Shown: positions 15,688-24,046 of the stretch, piece by piece
Numbering within the stretch: the first letter of the stretch is position 1
Layout of the letters: the number at the start of each line of letters is the position of its first letter
NCBI GenBank assembly: GCA_964464375.1
Contig: CAYXFU010000045.1
Coordinates: 1 to 27,221, forward strand
Length of the DNA stretch: 27,221 bases
Reading direction: 5' to 3'
From: CAIOZA01 sp964464375
GTDB taxonomy: Bacteria > Bacteroidota > Ignavibacteria > Kapaibacteriales > UBA2268
Program-made: the position numbers and the translations under genes
The notes under the pieces: model-generated
Told to the model about the DNA's origin: nothing
Database searches by the model: none
Seen by the model: only the letters and a program-made list of their open reading frames with translations

Positions 15688-16872
15688 ATGGAAAATCTAT
15701 CTATACTTTTTGCTATCGATGCAGAGGAAATGTTCAACAATGGTGACTTTTCCTCTGTTATTGATTTGTGTATGAGAGGAAAAGAACAATATCCTGATTA
15801 TCCGCTTGGTTATATTATATTATCCAAAGCATATAACGAAATATATGATTACGAGAATGCTCAGTTAATAATTGCTGAAGCTAAAGCTAAATTTCCAATC
15901 AACAGACTAATTAATTCTCTATCCGAAACTTTCAATAATCAGACAGAGGTTGATAATGGATCATTGTTAGATGTTTTTGACACAGCTGTTGTGCCTGAAT
16001 CCTTCATTTCGGATGAACCCATTGCAGTTGAAGAAATTCTTAATGATTCTGAAATTGGATTGGAACCTGATAATGAAGCGGATTCGGATGTCGATGATAT
16101 ATCTGATATATCTATTGAATCTGAGGCAATTAATGAAGAAGATCCTATCGAGTTAGAGGAAACAATTAGTTATTCTGAAATTGGATTGGAACCTGATATT
16201 GAAGCGGATTCTGATGTCGATGATATATCTGATATATCTATTGAATCTGAGGCAATTGATGAAGAATATCCTATTGAGTTAAAGGAAACAAGTAGTTATT
16301 CTGAAATTGGATTGGAACCTGATAATGAAGCGGATTCTGATGTTATTGATGTAATTATTGAATCAGATGAAATGATCGACGAGGATCCTATTGAATTTGA
16401 GGAAACTGCTGAACATGGAATTAATGAAAATGATTCCAGGGCAGATCAGGAAAATTTTCTTCGCTTAGTTGTTTCTTATGATGCTGGTGACGTAAATATA
16501 AACTCTTTGAAATCCAGTAATCCAGCATTAATTCCTGGATTAAATTATACTCCGCTTCGAGCAAGAAGCAGGAGATCAAAAGAGAGAAGTGATAAGCACA
16601 TACCCATCTTCCCTGACTTTTCAATACACTTTGGTGATGATTTAATTCAACATAGGAACTATGACATCAACTCCAATGACATGGAATATGATGAATCCGA
16701 TGAATCTGTGGACAATAGTCCTATGATAGTTTCTGACACTTACGCATCAATACTTGTTGCACAGGGTGCATATTCCGAAGCATTGGGAACATACAAGGAA
16801 CTTTGCCTGAGAAATCCGGAAAAAGCTGACTTTTATAATCAGAAGATTGAAGAACTTCAATTGATGATTTAG
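15688..16872 (+). CDS. TPR-like protein with an acidic tandem-repeat core
   Basis: The 394-residue protein has three parts. The N-terminus (about 1-80) looks like two TPR hairpins (AEEMFNNGDFSSVIDLCMRG, then YNEIYDYENAQLIIAEAKAKF). The middle (about 115-245) is built of three 42-residue, very acidic repeats beginning SEIGLEPDNEADSDV. The C-terminus (about 350-394) has a single TPR, ASILVAQGAYSEALGTYKEL. This N-TPR/acidic linker/C-TPR plan suggests an adaptor that binds partner proteins or basic surfaces. No catalytic domain or signal peptide is visible. The function is unknown. Confidence 0.85.
   Translation: MENLSILFAIDAEEMFNNGDFSSVIDLCMRGKEQYPDYPLGYIILSKAYNEIYDYENAQLIIAEAKAKFPINRLINSLSETFNNQTEVDNGSLLDVFDTAVVPESFISDEPIAVEEILNDSEIGLEPDNEADSDVDDISDISIESEAINEEDPIELEETISYSEIGLEPDIEADSDVDDISDISIESEAIDEEYPIELKETSSYSEIGLEPDNEADSDVIDVIIESDEMIDEDPIEFEETAEHGINENDSRADQENFLRLVVSYDAGDVNINSLKSSNPALIPGLNYTPLRARSRRSKERSDKHIPIFPDFSIHFGDDLIQHRNYDINSNDMEYDESDESVDNSPMIVSDTYASILVAQGAYSEALGTYKELCLRNPEKADFYNQKIEELQLMI
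16048..16410 (+). repeat. Three tandem copies of a 126-bp repeat inside the acidic TPR gene
   Basis: The phrase TCTGAAATTGGATTGGAACC starts at 16048, 16174 and 16300, giving an exact 126-bp (42-codon) period. Copies 1 and 2 are almost identical, while copy 3 diverges in its second half. The period keeps the frame, so copy number can change without breaking the gene. Confidence 0.95.
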
Positions 16873-16957
16873 GTATCCATCCGGTAATTACAACTAAGAT
16901 TTTTTTAAATATATTATCTGCGACATAATTTCGCATGATTTTATTTATTTTTGTAAT

Positions 16958-18157
16958 ATGAAAGAAAACACAATACTAACAGTAAGCGAAGTAACTGGTT
17001 CGATAAAACGAGTACTTGAGAATGAGTTCGGAGATATAACCGTAAAAGGGGAAATATCAAATCTTATTAATCATTCTTCCGGGCACAGGTACTTTACATT
17101 GAAAGATGATGGGGCACAGATTCAGTGCACTCTCTGGAAAAGCCGTCCGGTGAATTTTGTATTGACAAATGGAATGAAAGCCATTGTACGTGGTGCACTT
17201 TCAGTGTATCCACCACGTGGAAATTATCAGATTGATATCACACGTGTTACTCCTGAAGGACAGGGAGATTTATACTTAGCTTTCGAAGCATTAAAAGCGA
17301 AATTAGGCGAAGCAGGATATTTTAATCTGGAGAGGAAGAAACCTTTGCAGGAAATTATTTTGTCAATTGGAATAATCACTTCGCCAACAGGTGCAGTAAT
17401 CCAGGATATGAAGACCACAATCAACAGAAGATTCCCTGCGGCAACAATTTATTTCCGACCGGCTAAGGTTCAAGGGGATGATGCATCAGCCGATATTGCT
17501 TCAGCCATCAGAGAAATGCAGAAACTGTCACTCGACGTCCTGATTGTAGGTCGAGGTGGCGGATCAATTGAAGACCTTTGGCCATTCAACACTGAAGAAG
17601 TTGCAAAAGCGATTTACTCATCAAAAATACCTATTGTATCCGCTGTTGGACATGAAACAGACACCACAATAGCTGATTTTGTGGCTGACTTGAGGGCACC
17701 AACTCCAACGGCTGCAGCAGAGCTTGTTACGACAAACACTTTAGCTGATTATAATAATTATTTTTCGGATTTATCACGTAGGATGATGGATTCTATGTCA
17801 TCAAGAATCGAAGTCGGAAAAGATGATATATTTTCGTTCCTAAATTCTTTTAGTGTACGGAAATTTATTGATAAAATCCGCCAAAACCAGCAATTTGTAG
17901 ATGAGCTTGAAAGTTCATTACAATCAACAGTGTCCAGAAATATTAAATCTCAGAATCAGCATCTGAGCAGGATAGAAGCACACTTACTATCACTTAATCC
18001 CGATAATCCATTGAAGAAAGGTTTTGCTATTCTGCGAAATGAATCAGGTGCAATTATAGGGAATAATTATCAATTGAAGAATACGGATAAAATAGTTATT
18101 CAGCGTTACAAGCAAAAAGTTTTAAGTCAAATACTCGACAATCAATATTTAGGATAG
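16958..18157 (+). CDS. xseA: Exodeoxyribonuclease VII large subunit
   Basis: XseA with XseB forms exonuclease VII, which degrades single-stranded DNA from both ends. The 399-residue protein has an N-terminal OB-fold (TVSEVTGSIKRVLENEF, GHRYFTLKDDGAQI). The catalytic core follows, with IGIITSPTGAVIQDM, VGRGGGSIEDLWPFN and SAVGHETDTTIADFVADLRA. A coiled-coil C-terminus ends in KKGFAILRNESG. TATTTTTG, a -7-like box, lies only five bases before the ATG, and no Shine-Dalgarno sequence is seen. XseB follows after 4 bp. Confidence 0.96.
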   Translation: MKENTILTVSEVTGSIKRVLENEFGDITVKGEISNLINHSSGHRYFTLKDDGAQIQCTLWKSRPVNFVLTNGMKAIVRGALSVYPPRGNYQIDITRVTPEGQGDLYLAFEALKAKLGEAGYFNLERKKPLQEIILSIGIITSPTGAVIQDMKTTINRRFPAATIYFRPAKVQGDDASADIASAIREMQKLSLDVLIVGRGGGSIEDLWPFNTEEVAKAIYSSKIPIVSAVGHETDTTIADFVADLRAPTPTAAAELVTTNTLADYNNYFSDLSRRMMDSMSSRIEVGKDDIFSFLNSFSVRKFIDKIRQNQQFVDELESSLQSTVSRNIKSQNQHLSRIEAHLLSLNPDNPLKKGFAILRNESGAIIGNNYQLKNTDKIVIQRYKQKVLSQILDNQYLG

Positions 18158-18161
18158 AATT

Positions 18162-18386
18162 ATGAAATCTACAAAGAAAAACTTCGAAGAGCAATTGAGC
18201 CGTCTGCAGGAAATAATTGATATTCTTGATAATTCTGATACTCCGCTTGAAGAAATGATGAAGGTTTATGAAGAAGGAATGGAACTAACCACGATTCTTA
18301 AGGACTACCTTAACAAAGCAGAGCTAAAAGTTATAGAGATAGGGAAAGGATTTGATACTCAAAGTGAAGAATTGACATTAATTTAA
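18162..18386 (+). CDS. xseB: Exodeoxyribonuclease VII small subunit
   Basis: A 74-residue protein of normal XseB length, with FEEQLSRLQEIIDILDNSDT and PLEEMMKVYEEGMEL as the family pattern of two helices. Several small subunits bind the XseA coiled coil. The start lies 4 bp after the xseA stop, so translation is probably coupled. Confidence 0.95.
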   Translation: MKSTKKNFEEQLSRLQEIIDILDNSDTPLEEMMKVYEEGMELTTILKDYLNKAELKVIEIGKGFDTQSEELTLI

Positions 18387-18465
18387 TCTGAAGAATTAAA
18401 AATATGTGCATCTAATTTTCTGTTTTCGTAATTTACATAGTTTTAAAAACTGAAACCTTAATCAG

Positions 18466-19455
18466 ATGTACAAGAAATCAAATATTATATTTTTTCTATT
18501 CTTAGTCCTTTTAACCGGAAGGAGTATCTCCGCTGACTTTTACCGCGTAGCCATGCCCGACGGAAAGATGATCAACCTACCTTATATTTTCATTAATGGC
18601 AATGAATACATATCGTTAATTGATGCTACGAAGCAGATTCTGCCATTATCAATTCATCTGAATGAGAGCCACGAAATACTCTACAAGAACTGTGTTTTAT
18701 ATTATCAACCCGGTACATTCTTTATTTATGCTAAAATAGAAGGTGAGGAAAGAGCAGGACAGCTAAGCCTTCCGATAATTTATAGAAATGGGACTCCGGT
18801 AATCCATCTCAAGTCATTTTTTACTGTGCTTCAAACATTGGGTATATATGAATGTGAATTTTACAGATACAGAGCTATACTAAGGAATTTACTAGTCGAG
18901 AAAAAGCCTGAGAAGAAGATTATTGTTCGTAAGCAACCTGAAAGGAAAATCATGTCGCCAATGAATTCGAAATCAGAAAGAAGAATTCTTAGCAATGATG
19001 AATTAGCATCTACTTTCATGGATAGTACTGATTTCCGACAAAATCCAATAAACTATTCAGATGTTAAGAAGATAGTGAAGCCAGTAAAACCCAAGTCGAA
19101 TTCTGTGAAAAAGACTCCGGAAGAGCATTACCAGATGGCTGATAATTATATGGCTTCATCTACAAAGAGAATGGGCTTTTTGAAGAATACTTTTGAGCCT
19201 AAGGATACGAACAAAATAATGAATATTCCATCGGTTGAACATCAACCTGGGTCAAGTGCTGAACCTAGTCATACAGAAACAATCATCAGCAGACCTTCAG
19301 AATCAAAGGAAATCGAATCTTCAGCTAACACATCCAAAGATGAAGAGCAAAGCAGTGTTGCCCCTGCAAAACAGCTTTATCCTCCAACTTATTACACAAT
19401 ACCAAAGAAGCTAAAGAGAAAAGAAATTGACAGTAAACTCCAAGGAAATAAGTAA
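18466..19455 (+). CDS. Secreted protein with copper-amine-oxidase-N-like domain
   Basis: The 329-residue protein begins with a signal peptide (about 1-23, NIIFFLFLVLLTGRSISA). Residues about 24-145 carry two copies of a pattern like the copper amine oxidase N-terminal (stalk) domain: INLPYIFINGNEYISLIDAT and LSLPIIYRNGTPVIHLKSFF. Such domains are found in cell-wall and surface proteins. The remainder (about 148-329) is lysine-, proline- and serine-rich with no recognisable fold, like a disordered tail. It converges with the L,D-transpeptidase gene across an 18-bp gap; a role at the envelope is a guess. Confidence 0.65.
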   Translation: MYKKSNIIFFLFLVLLTGRSISADFYRVAMPDGKMINLPYIFINGNEYISLIDATKQILPLSIHLNESHEILYKNCVLYYQPGTFFIYAKIEGEERAGQLSLPIIYRNGTPVIHLKSFFTVLQTLGIYECEFYRYRAILRNLLVEKKPEKKIIVRKQPERKIMSPMNSKSERRILSNDELASTFMDSTDFRQNPINYSDVKKIVKPVKPKSNSVKKTPEEHYQMADNYMASSTKRMGFLKNTFEPKDTNKIMNIPSVEHQPGSSAEPSHTETIISRPSESKEIESSANTSKDEEQSSVAPAKQLYPPTYYTIPKKLKRKEIDSKLQGNK

Positions 19456-19473
19456 TTATTATTGAATCTAGTT

Positions 19474-20394
19474 TCATTTCATAGAGTTCTGTTTTAAAGA
19501 ATCAATTTTTGTTTTTGATTTGAAAAGCGAGTCCGCAATTAATGGTATTGGCTTGAGTTTATAGGTATTATCCCTTTCTGTGTTAACAAATATCCTGCTA
19601 ACCAACGGCAAATACTGTCGTGCTGGTACTTTCTCATAAATACCTATATTGAAACCACCTGGCTTCATTAAAGTTTTTCCATCAATAAATATTTTCTCGT
19701 AATTATTTCTTAACGCTTTCCCACTGTATAGGGAGTTAACTCGATTATTAAATAGTTTTGAATTGAATTTGAAATTTCTTTCGAGAAGAATATCTTTTTC
19801 CGGTTTGTATTCTTTTAACGATGCAAATTTAAGAACTAAAGCAGGTTCATCGTGATATACTAGAACAGGAGATCCCAATGAAACACGTTTATACAATTCT
19901 GCACCATCTTCTCTGGATATTCTTACGCATCCATGCGAGGATGGCCGCTTGCCGAGCAGCCAGTAATATCCGTTTCCCTTCAGTCCATGGAATCCTACAT
20001 TGCCGTTGAAGCCAATCCAATTGAAAAGTTCTGCATCATTAAACTGTTTAGAGGTAGCGATAGGGCTTTTGGACTGTACAGTATAGAGACCATCGGGGGT
20101 TATGAGTCCTTCCGGTATCATATCCGTACCAGACGAAATTTTATAAGATATTGAAGTATCTTCACGACGATATAAAGTTGCAGTTTGATTCTTAAGAGTA
20201 ATTTCGATATAGTTGTTTCCAAGAAGATAAACTGTATCCTTAGCGCGCAAGTATGCAAAATAATAATTACCTGTACCATAATGATTCATAGTTCCAAAAT
20301 TGCTACCACAACTGAATAGTCCTGTTATTACAGGGAACAAGATTACACAAAGTGGAATTACAAAGAATTTATTTTTAAGAAATTGAATATTCAT
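19474..20394 (-). CDS. L,D-transpeptidase (YkuD) lipoprotein
   Basis: The 306-residue protein has a lipoprotein signal (lipobox LFSC near residue 29). The YkuD catalytic region reads GFHGLKGNGYYWLLGKRPSS and then HGCVRI, giving the H-G and S-x-G-C-x-R residues with the nucleophile cysteine. Family members form 3-3 peptidoglycan cross-links or attach proteins to peptidoglycan. The C-terminal third is poorly conserved. The ATG at 20394 is chosen over a TTG at 20424, because it puts the signal peptide at the start. Confidence 0.9.
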   Translation of the reverse strand: MNIQFLKNKFFVIPLCVILFPVITGLFSCGSNFGTMNHYGTGNYYFAYLRAKDTVYLLGNNYIEITLKNQTATLYRREDTSISYKISSGTDMIPEGLITPDGLYTVQSKSPIATSKQFNDAELFNWIGFNGNVGFHGLKGNGYYWLLGKRPSSHGCVRISREDGAELYKRVSLGSPVLVYHDEPALVLKFASLKEYKPEKDILLERNFKFNSKLFNNRVNSLYSGKALRNNYEKIFIDGKTLMKPGGFNIGIYEKVPARQYLPLVSRIFVNTERDNTYKLKPIPLIADSLFKSKTKIDSLKQNSMK

Positions 20395-20501
20395 TATTGC
20401 TATCTTTGAAAACAAGAAATGCAATTTATTAAAATAAGTTCATTTTTTAATTAAATTACATATCCATAATTTGAAGTTTATTTATTGATTAATTTGATAA
20501 C

Positions 20502-21512
20502 TTGAACAAAACTAACTTTCATAATGTAAAATCAGTTGCGGTGGTCAGGACAGACCGTATTGGAGATATGGTATTAACTTTACCTCTGTGCAGAGCAATC
20601 CGAGAATTTAATAGTGAAATAAAGATTACAGTAATTGCGAGATCATACACATCTGCGCTTCTGGAAAAAAATCCATTTGTTGATGAAGCTTTTTATATTG
20701 ATATTACCGATAATGGAATTATGCAGATATTTAATGAGAATAAATTTGATGCTGTTTTCTTTCCACGACCTGTTTTTGATGAAGTATTCAGTGCTTTTAG
20801 AGCAAGTGTTCCTATTAGGATTGGATCGGCATACAGATGGTATTCATTTCTGTTTAATCACAAAGTACATGACCACAGAAAGACCGGTTCTCTACACGAA
20901 GCAGAGTATAACGTTAGATTATTATCTTCAATAGCAGACAAGGACTTTGAAGTGAAATTAATCAAACCACTGGAATACGAAGAGGATTCACAAAAAGTAA
21001 AAGAAATTCTTAAAGAAAATGGAATTGAAAACAATTCCGATTATCTGATCATTCATCCCGGCTCAAAAGGATCAGCGAGAGATTGGAGTCCAGCCAATTT
21101 TGGAAAATTATCAGAAATGATTTCTCAAAGACATAATATTAAAATTATAATTACAGGAATTGATTCAGAGATGCCTCAATGTATGGAAGTATTGAAATAT
21201 AACCTTGATGCTGTTAATCTGTGCGGGAGATTAACACTAGGGCAAATGCTTTCTCTTATTTCCAAAGCAAGAGTTTTGATTTCAAATTCGACAGGTGTTA
21301 TTCATTTAGCTGCTGCAGCAGAAATACCGGTTGTTGGGATATATCCGAACACCTCTCATATTGGCAAAAGAAGATGGGGACCATTAACAGATAAGAGGAT
21401 TATTGTTTCACCTGACAAAAACAACAAAGACATTGATGATGTTAACACTATCAATGCCGATGAGGTTTATAATGCAGTATTGGAAATGCTTTCAAAATAC
21501 TCAGAAGCCTAG
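20502..21512 (+). CDS. Glycosyltransferase family 9 (heptosyltransferase-like)
   Basis: The 336-residue protein has the GT9 N-terminus VAVVRTDRIGDMVLTLPLCR and the donor-site region LIIHPGSKGSARDWSPANF. The C-terminal LISNSTGVIHLAAAAEIPVV is followed by GIYP. GT9 enzymes add heptose or related sugars to lipopolysaccharide core, so an envelope role fits the L,D-transpeptidase next to it. The start is TTG at 20502: an in-frame TAA lies 12 bp upstream and no ATG precedes the conserved N-terminus. Its TAG overlaps that of the opposing MBL gene in the shared CTAG. Confidence 0.92.
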   Translation: MNKTNFHNVKSVAVVRTDRIGDMVLTLPLCRAIREFNSEIKITVIARSYTSALLEKNPFVDEAFYIDITDNGIMQIFNENKFDAVFFPRPVFDEVFSAFRASVPIRIGSAYRWYSFLFNHKVHDHRKTGSLHEAEYNVRLLSSIADKDFEVKLIKPLEYEEDSQKVKEILKENGIENNSDYLIIHPGSKGSARDWSPANFGKLSEMISQRHNIKIIITGIDSEMPQCMEVLKYNLDAVNLCGRLTLGQMLSLISKARVLISNSTGVIHLAAAAEIPVVGIYPNTSHIGKRRWGPLTDKRIIVSPDKNNKDIDDVNTINADEVYNAVLEMLSKYSEA

Positions 21513-22117
21513 ATCCTGCCATCTACAATTTTACTTGCGAGAACATTTTTCAATGAATAGCGGATAATATCTTCAGCCTGTTCAATTATAGGATTATCAT
21601 GTCCGGAGTATATTGTTTTAATCTTCAGTCTGGCTAGACGTTTTAAAGCATCAACAAAATAACCTGAATAGGATCCACCTGGAGATTTAATAAAAATTGG
21701 ACTGTCTCCCGAGAAGAGCACTTGCTCTTCCTCACAGTAAATACATATAGAATCATTGGAATGACCTGGAGTATAAAGAATTACCCCATCTCTATCTCCC
21801 AACCTTACATCCATATAATCGTACACTTTAACATCGACATAAGGAAGTTTATTATATGCAAGTACAGTAGCTTTATAAAGTTCTTTGAAAATCTTGGAAC
21901 CTCCACTATGATCGAAATGTTCGTGGGTAAGAATTATCTGCTCTACACGCCTTTTTCCTACACCGGTCGATATGCTTTCTAATTCCTCTAAAATTGAACC
22001 ATCAGTTCCAGCGTCAATCAGGGTATTAATATCATCAAGTTTGTTCCAATCCCCCCTGATAAGGTATGAATTAGCAGAATAAACAGTAGGATTACCTTTG
22101 AGAAGGCTTACTTTCAT
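21509..22117 (-). CDS. MBL-fold metallohydrolase
   Basis: A 202-residue metallo-beta-lactamase-fold protein of the glyoxalase II-like group. The zinc motif LTHEHFDHSGG gives H65, H67, D69 and H70. The remaining ligands lie in YTPGHSNDS, FSGDSPIF and IYSGHDNP. The substrate cannot be read from the sequence. The ATG at 22117 is preferred over an in-frame TTG at 22126. It begins 14 bp after the CheR-like gene, so the two probably share a transcript. The 3' end overlaps the opposing GT9 stop codon by 4 bp. Confidence 0.9.
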   Translation of the reverse strand: MKVSLLKGNPTVYSANSYLIRGDWNKLDDINTLIDAGTDGSILEELESISTGVGKRRVEQIILTHEHFDHSGGSKIFKELYKATVLAYNKLPYVDVKVYDYMDVRLGDRDGVILYTPGHSNDSICIYCEEEQVLFSGDSPIFIKSPGGSYSGYFVDALKRLARLKIKTIYSGHDNPIIEQAEDIIRYSLKNVLASKIVDGRI

Positions 22118-22131
22118 TATGGACAATCAAC

Positions 22132-22734
22132 TCATATTTTTTGAAATACATTTGCATCATTTGCTAATTGTGTGAACAAATGCTCACATTCAGCAGGCAA
22201 TTTTTGCGTTTGCTCAGTCACCAACATGCCACCCGGAGCAAGTGCAGAATGATACATCTTGATTACTTCAATTCTCTGCTCCTGAGTAAAATGAAGCAGT
22301 ACATTTTTACAAATGACAAGATGGTAATTTGAATCGATTGGATTCAAAGTAAGAATATCATTTTTAGTAAATTTCACTCTGCTTCTAATCATCTCATTTA
22401 TCTGGTAATTCTCACTATCAGCAACTCGCGAAAAATACTTTTCTAAAATATTTGGTGGCATTCTTGATAGCTCACCAATAGGATAGATACCCTCTTCTAT
22501 TATTTTGCAAAAAGTGTCCTGCTCGTCAATATCGGTTGCATCGATTGCAACTCGTTTATACTGGAAATATCCCATTCTCTCAGCTAGAACGATTGCGAAA
22601 GTATATGGTTCAGGTCCCATTGCACAGCCTGCATCCCAGATTTTAATTTTTGCTGCACCTTCGGCATACGGAATAAACTGACTAGCTAATTGTTCAAGCG
22701 TATGAATATCTCTGAAAAAAAATGTAAAAGCCAC
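22132..22734 (-). CDS. CheR-type SAM-dependent methyltransferase, catalytic domain only
   Basis: The 200-residue protein matches the catalytic domain of CheR. TFFFRDIHTLEQL is close to the usual YFFRD entry. The SAM motif is WDAGCAMGPEPYTFAIVLAE (usual GCSTGEEPYS), and LVICKNVLLHFTQEQR corresponds to the IFCRNVLIYF block. The N-terminal helical domain that reads receptor tails in classical CheR is absent, and no other chemotaxis gene is nearby, so methylation of chemoreceptors is doubtful. The start is uncertain: GTG at 22734 has AAGGGTG before it, while TTG at 22755 would add seven residues. An inverted repeat lies just upstream. Confidence 0.8.
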   Translation of the reverse strand: MAFTFFFRDIHTLEQLASQFIPYAEGAAKIKIWDAGCAMGPEPYTFAIVLAERMGYFQYKRVAIDATDIDEQDTFCKIIEEGIYPIGELSRMPPNILEKYFSRVADSENYQINEMIRSRVKFTKNDILTLNPIDSNYHLVICKNVLLHFTQEQRIEVIKMYHSALAPGGMLVTEQTQKLPAECEHLFTQLANDANVFQKI

Positions 22735-22756
22735 TAAATCACCCTTTATAATCAAT

Positions 22757-22838
22757 AACAGATAGTATTATCGTCAGTTTTGACAATAACTTTATATATA
22801 TAACGAACATCAAACTGACGACAGATATGCTATCTGTT
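22757..22838. repeat. Imperfect inverted repeat upstream of the cheR-like gene
   Basis: AACAGATAG (22757-22765) and TCGTCAGTTT (22771-22780) recur in reverse complement as AAACTGACGA (22812-22821) and CTATCTGTT (22830-22838). The 31-bp spacer is AT-rich. It may be a regulatory hairpin, an operator pair or debris of a small mobile element. Confidence 0.6.
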
Positions 22839-22899
22839 GAATTATCAGAACTTGCAATTGTTGTTAATTTTTTTAAAGAAAAAGAACAGTTCAAAATTA

Positions 22900-23409
22900 T
22901 TAATCATTATCAGAATAAATATTATTTCCTTCATCTTCTTCATAGACCTTATCAATTGCTAGATCGGCACCAGATGCGGCCTGCTTGCAAAGGAAGTCAC
23001 AACGCTCATTTTCGGGAATCCCAGCATGAGCTTCGACCCATTGAAATTCAATATCAAACTGCTTTGATAGTGGAAATAATTCCTTCCATAGATCCACATT
23101 CAATACTTTATCCTTCCTTGTGCGCATCCAGCCTTTGGATTCCCATTTTGTCAGCCAGCCGTTATTGAAAGCATTAACAACATACTTTGAATCTGAGTGA
23201 AGAATGATTTTAAATTTCTTGCCCGATTTTATATTTTTGAGTGCTTCGATGACGGCAAGAATTTCCATTCGATTATTTGTAGTTTTCCTAAAACCGCCTG
23301 AAATCTCTTTCCGCTTGCCACCCCACATTAAAACTGCAGCAAAACCTCCGCGTCCGGGATTCCCGAGACACGACCCGTCGGTATAAATGATAATTTTGTC
23401 TTTGTCCAT
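22900..23409 (-). CDS. rnhA: Ribonuclease HI
   Basis: Cleaves the RNA strand of RNA-DNA hybrids. The 169-residue protein carries the catalytic residues D11 (YTDGSC), E49 (NNRMEI), D73 (HSDSKYVV) and D138 (NERCD), plus the flexible-loop histidine H128 (EAHAGIPENERCD, usually KGHAG). A short acidic tail follows the conserved domain. The ATG at 23409 leads straight into the first strand. It stands alone, with separate regulatory regions on both sides. Confidence 0.95.
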   Translation of the reverse strand: MDKDKIIIYTDGSCLGNPGRGGFAAVLMWGGKRKEISGGFRKTTNNRMEILAVIEALKNIKSGKKFKIILHSDSKYVVNAFNNGWLTKWESKGWMRTRKDKVLNVDLWKELFPLSKQFDIEFQWVEAHAGIPENERCDFLCKQAASGADLAIDKVYEEDEGNNIYSDND

Positions 23410-23575
23410 TTTAGAAATTTACAGAAAGCTGATGAATAAACAATTTTTTCGGTTAAAGAATACAACCTTAAAAAGATGTAATTTAATGAAATGGAATAAA
23501 TTAATCATTATCTTTTAGAAATAATTAGGAAAGTTTATTGCTTTGATTTATATTTGAAGTCCTACTCGTATTTTT

Positions 23576-23606
23576 TTTGCAGCATAATTTATATAAAATA
23601 TATTTG
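23576..23606 (+). promoter_or_regulatory. Candidate Bacteroidota promoter of the UmuD-like pair
   Basis: TTTG (23576-23579), a 19-bp spacer and TATATTTG (23599-23606) fit the TTTG-N19-TAnnTTTG consensus exactly. It ends only 10 bases before the ATG, and its final G begins the GGGGGA that looks like a ribosome binding site, so both signals cannot be used together. A second TATATTTG lies at 23549-23556 without a clear -33 box. No LexA-type operator was recognised. Confidence 0.35.
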
Positions 23607-23615
23607 GGGGAAGTT

Positions 23616-24041
23616 ATGGAAGTCGTTAAAATATTCGGCTTACAGTCTCATACAATTCAAAAGATTCCTTTCTTTTCGATGTCCGTTGCGGCAGGTATTC
23701 CTGTTACTGCTGACAGCACGGTTGATTCGGAAATTGACCTGAATGAATTCCTGATTACACATCCGGCTTCTACATTTTTCGCTCATGTCAGCGGAAACAA
23801 CATGAAGCAGGTTGGTATTGAGGATGGCGATATTCTGATCGTTGACAGCTATGTCGAGCCATCGGATTTCAAGGTTGTGATTGCAAGTTTGAACAGCGAA
23901 TTGTCAGTCAAGATTTATCGTGAACTTGAAGGTGTGGTATATCTTCAGACAGATCACGAGAGATTTTTACCAATGTCGATCGATGGACTGATGGAATTCA
24001 GAATTATCGGAGTTGTAACAAAAGTAATTCATTCGTTATAA
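23616..24041 (+). CDS. UmuD-like protein, catalytic Ser replaced by Asn
   Basis: The 141-residue protein aligns without gaps to UmuD over the cleavage and catalytic regions. The putative self-cleavage site is Ala26-Gly27 (MSVAAGIPV), in the position of Cys24-Gly25 of E. coli UmuD. The region VDSEIDLNEFLITHPASTFF matches UmuD IDLNQLLIQHPSATYF. The catalytic Ser of SGDSM (Ser60 in UmuD) is Asn62 here (SGNNM), while the catalytic Lys is kept (K99, SVKIY), exactly 37 residues further on as in UmuD. It should therefore be unable to cleave itself but could be a substrate. The ATG at 23616 follows GGGGGA; the in-frame TTG at 23577 is rejected. A second UmuD-like gene starts 5 bp after its stop. No UmuC/polymerase V gene is in the window. 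Confidence 0.88.
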   Translation: MEVVKIFGLQSHTIQKIPFFSMSVAAGIPVTADSTVDSEIDLNEFLITHPASTFFAHVSGNNMKQVGIEDGDILIVDSYVEPSDFKVVIASLNSELSVKIYRELEGVVYLQTDHERFLPMSIDGLMEFRIIGVVTKVIHSL

Positions 24042-24046
24042 ATACA

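Noticed and set aside
16048..16410. Evenly spaced repeats that might suggest a CRISPR array
   Set aside because: The 126-bp units are contiguous coding sequence without short repeats separated by unique spacers, and no cas gene is present.
22780..22808. TTGACA followed by TATATA as a sigma-70 promoter
   Set aside because: No -10 hexamer lies at 16-18 bp from TTGACA, and the AT-rich spacer makes chance matches likely.
22827..23168. Plus-strand 113-residue frame beginning inside the inverted repeat
   Set aside because: Most of it is antisense to the well-supported RNase HI gene and it shows no recognisable domain.
23577..23615. Longer N-terminus for the first UmuD-like protein from a TTG
   Set aside because: The internal ATG at 23616 has a GGGGGA ribosome binding site and gives the normal UmuD length and spacing.
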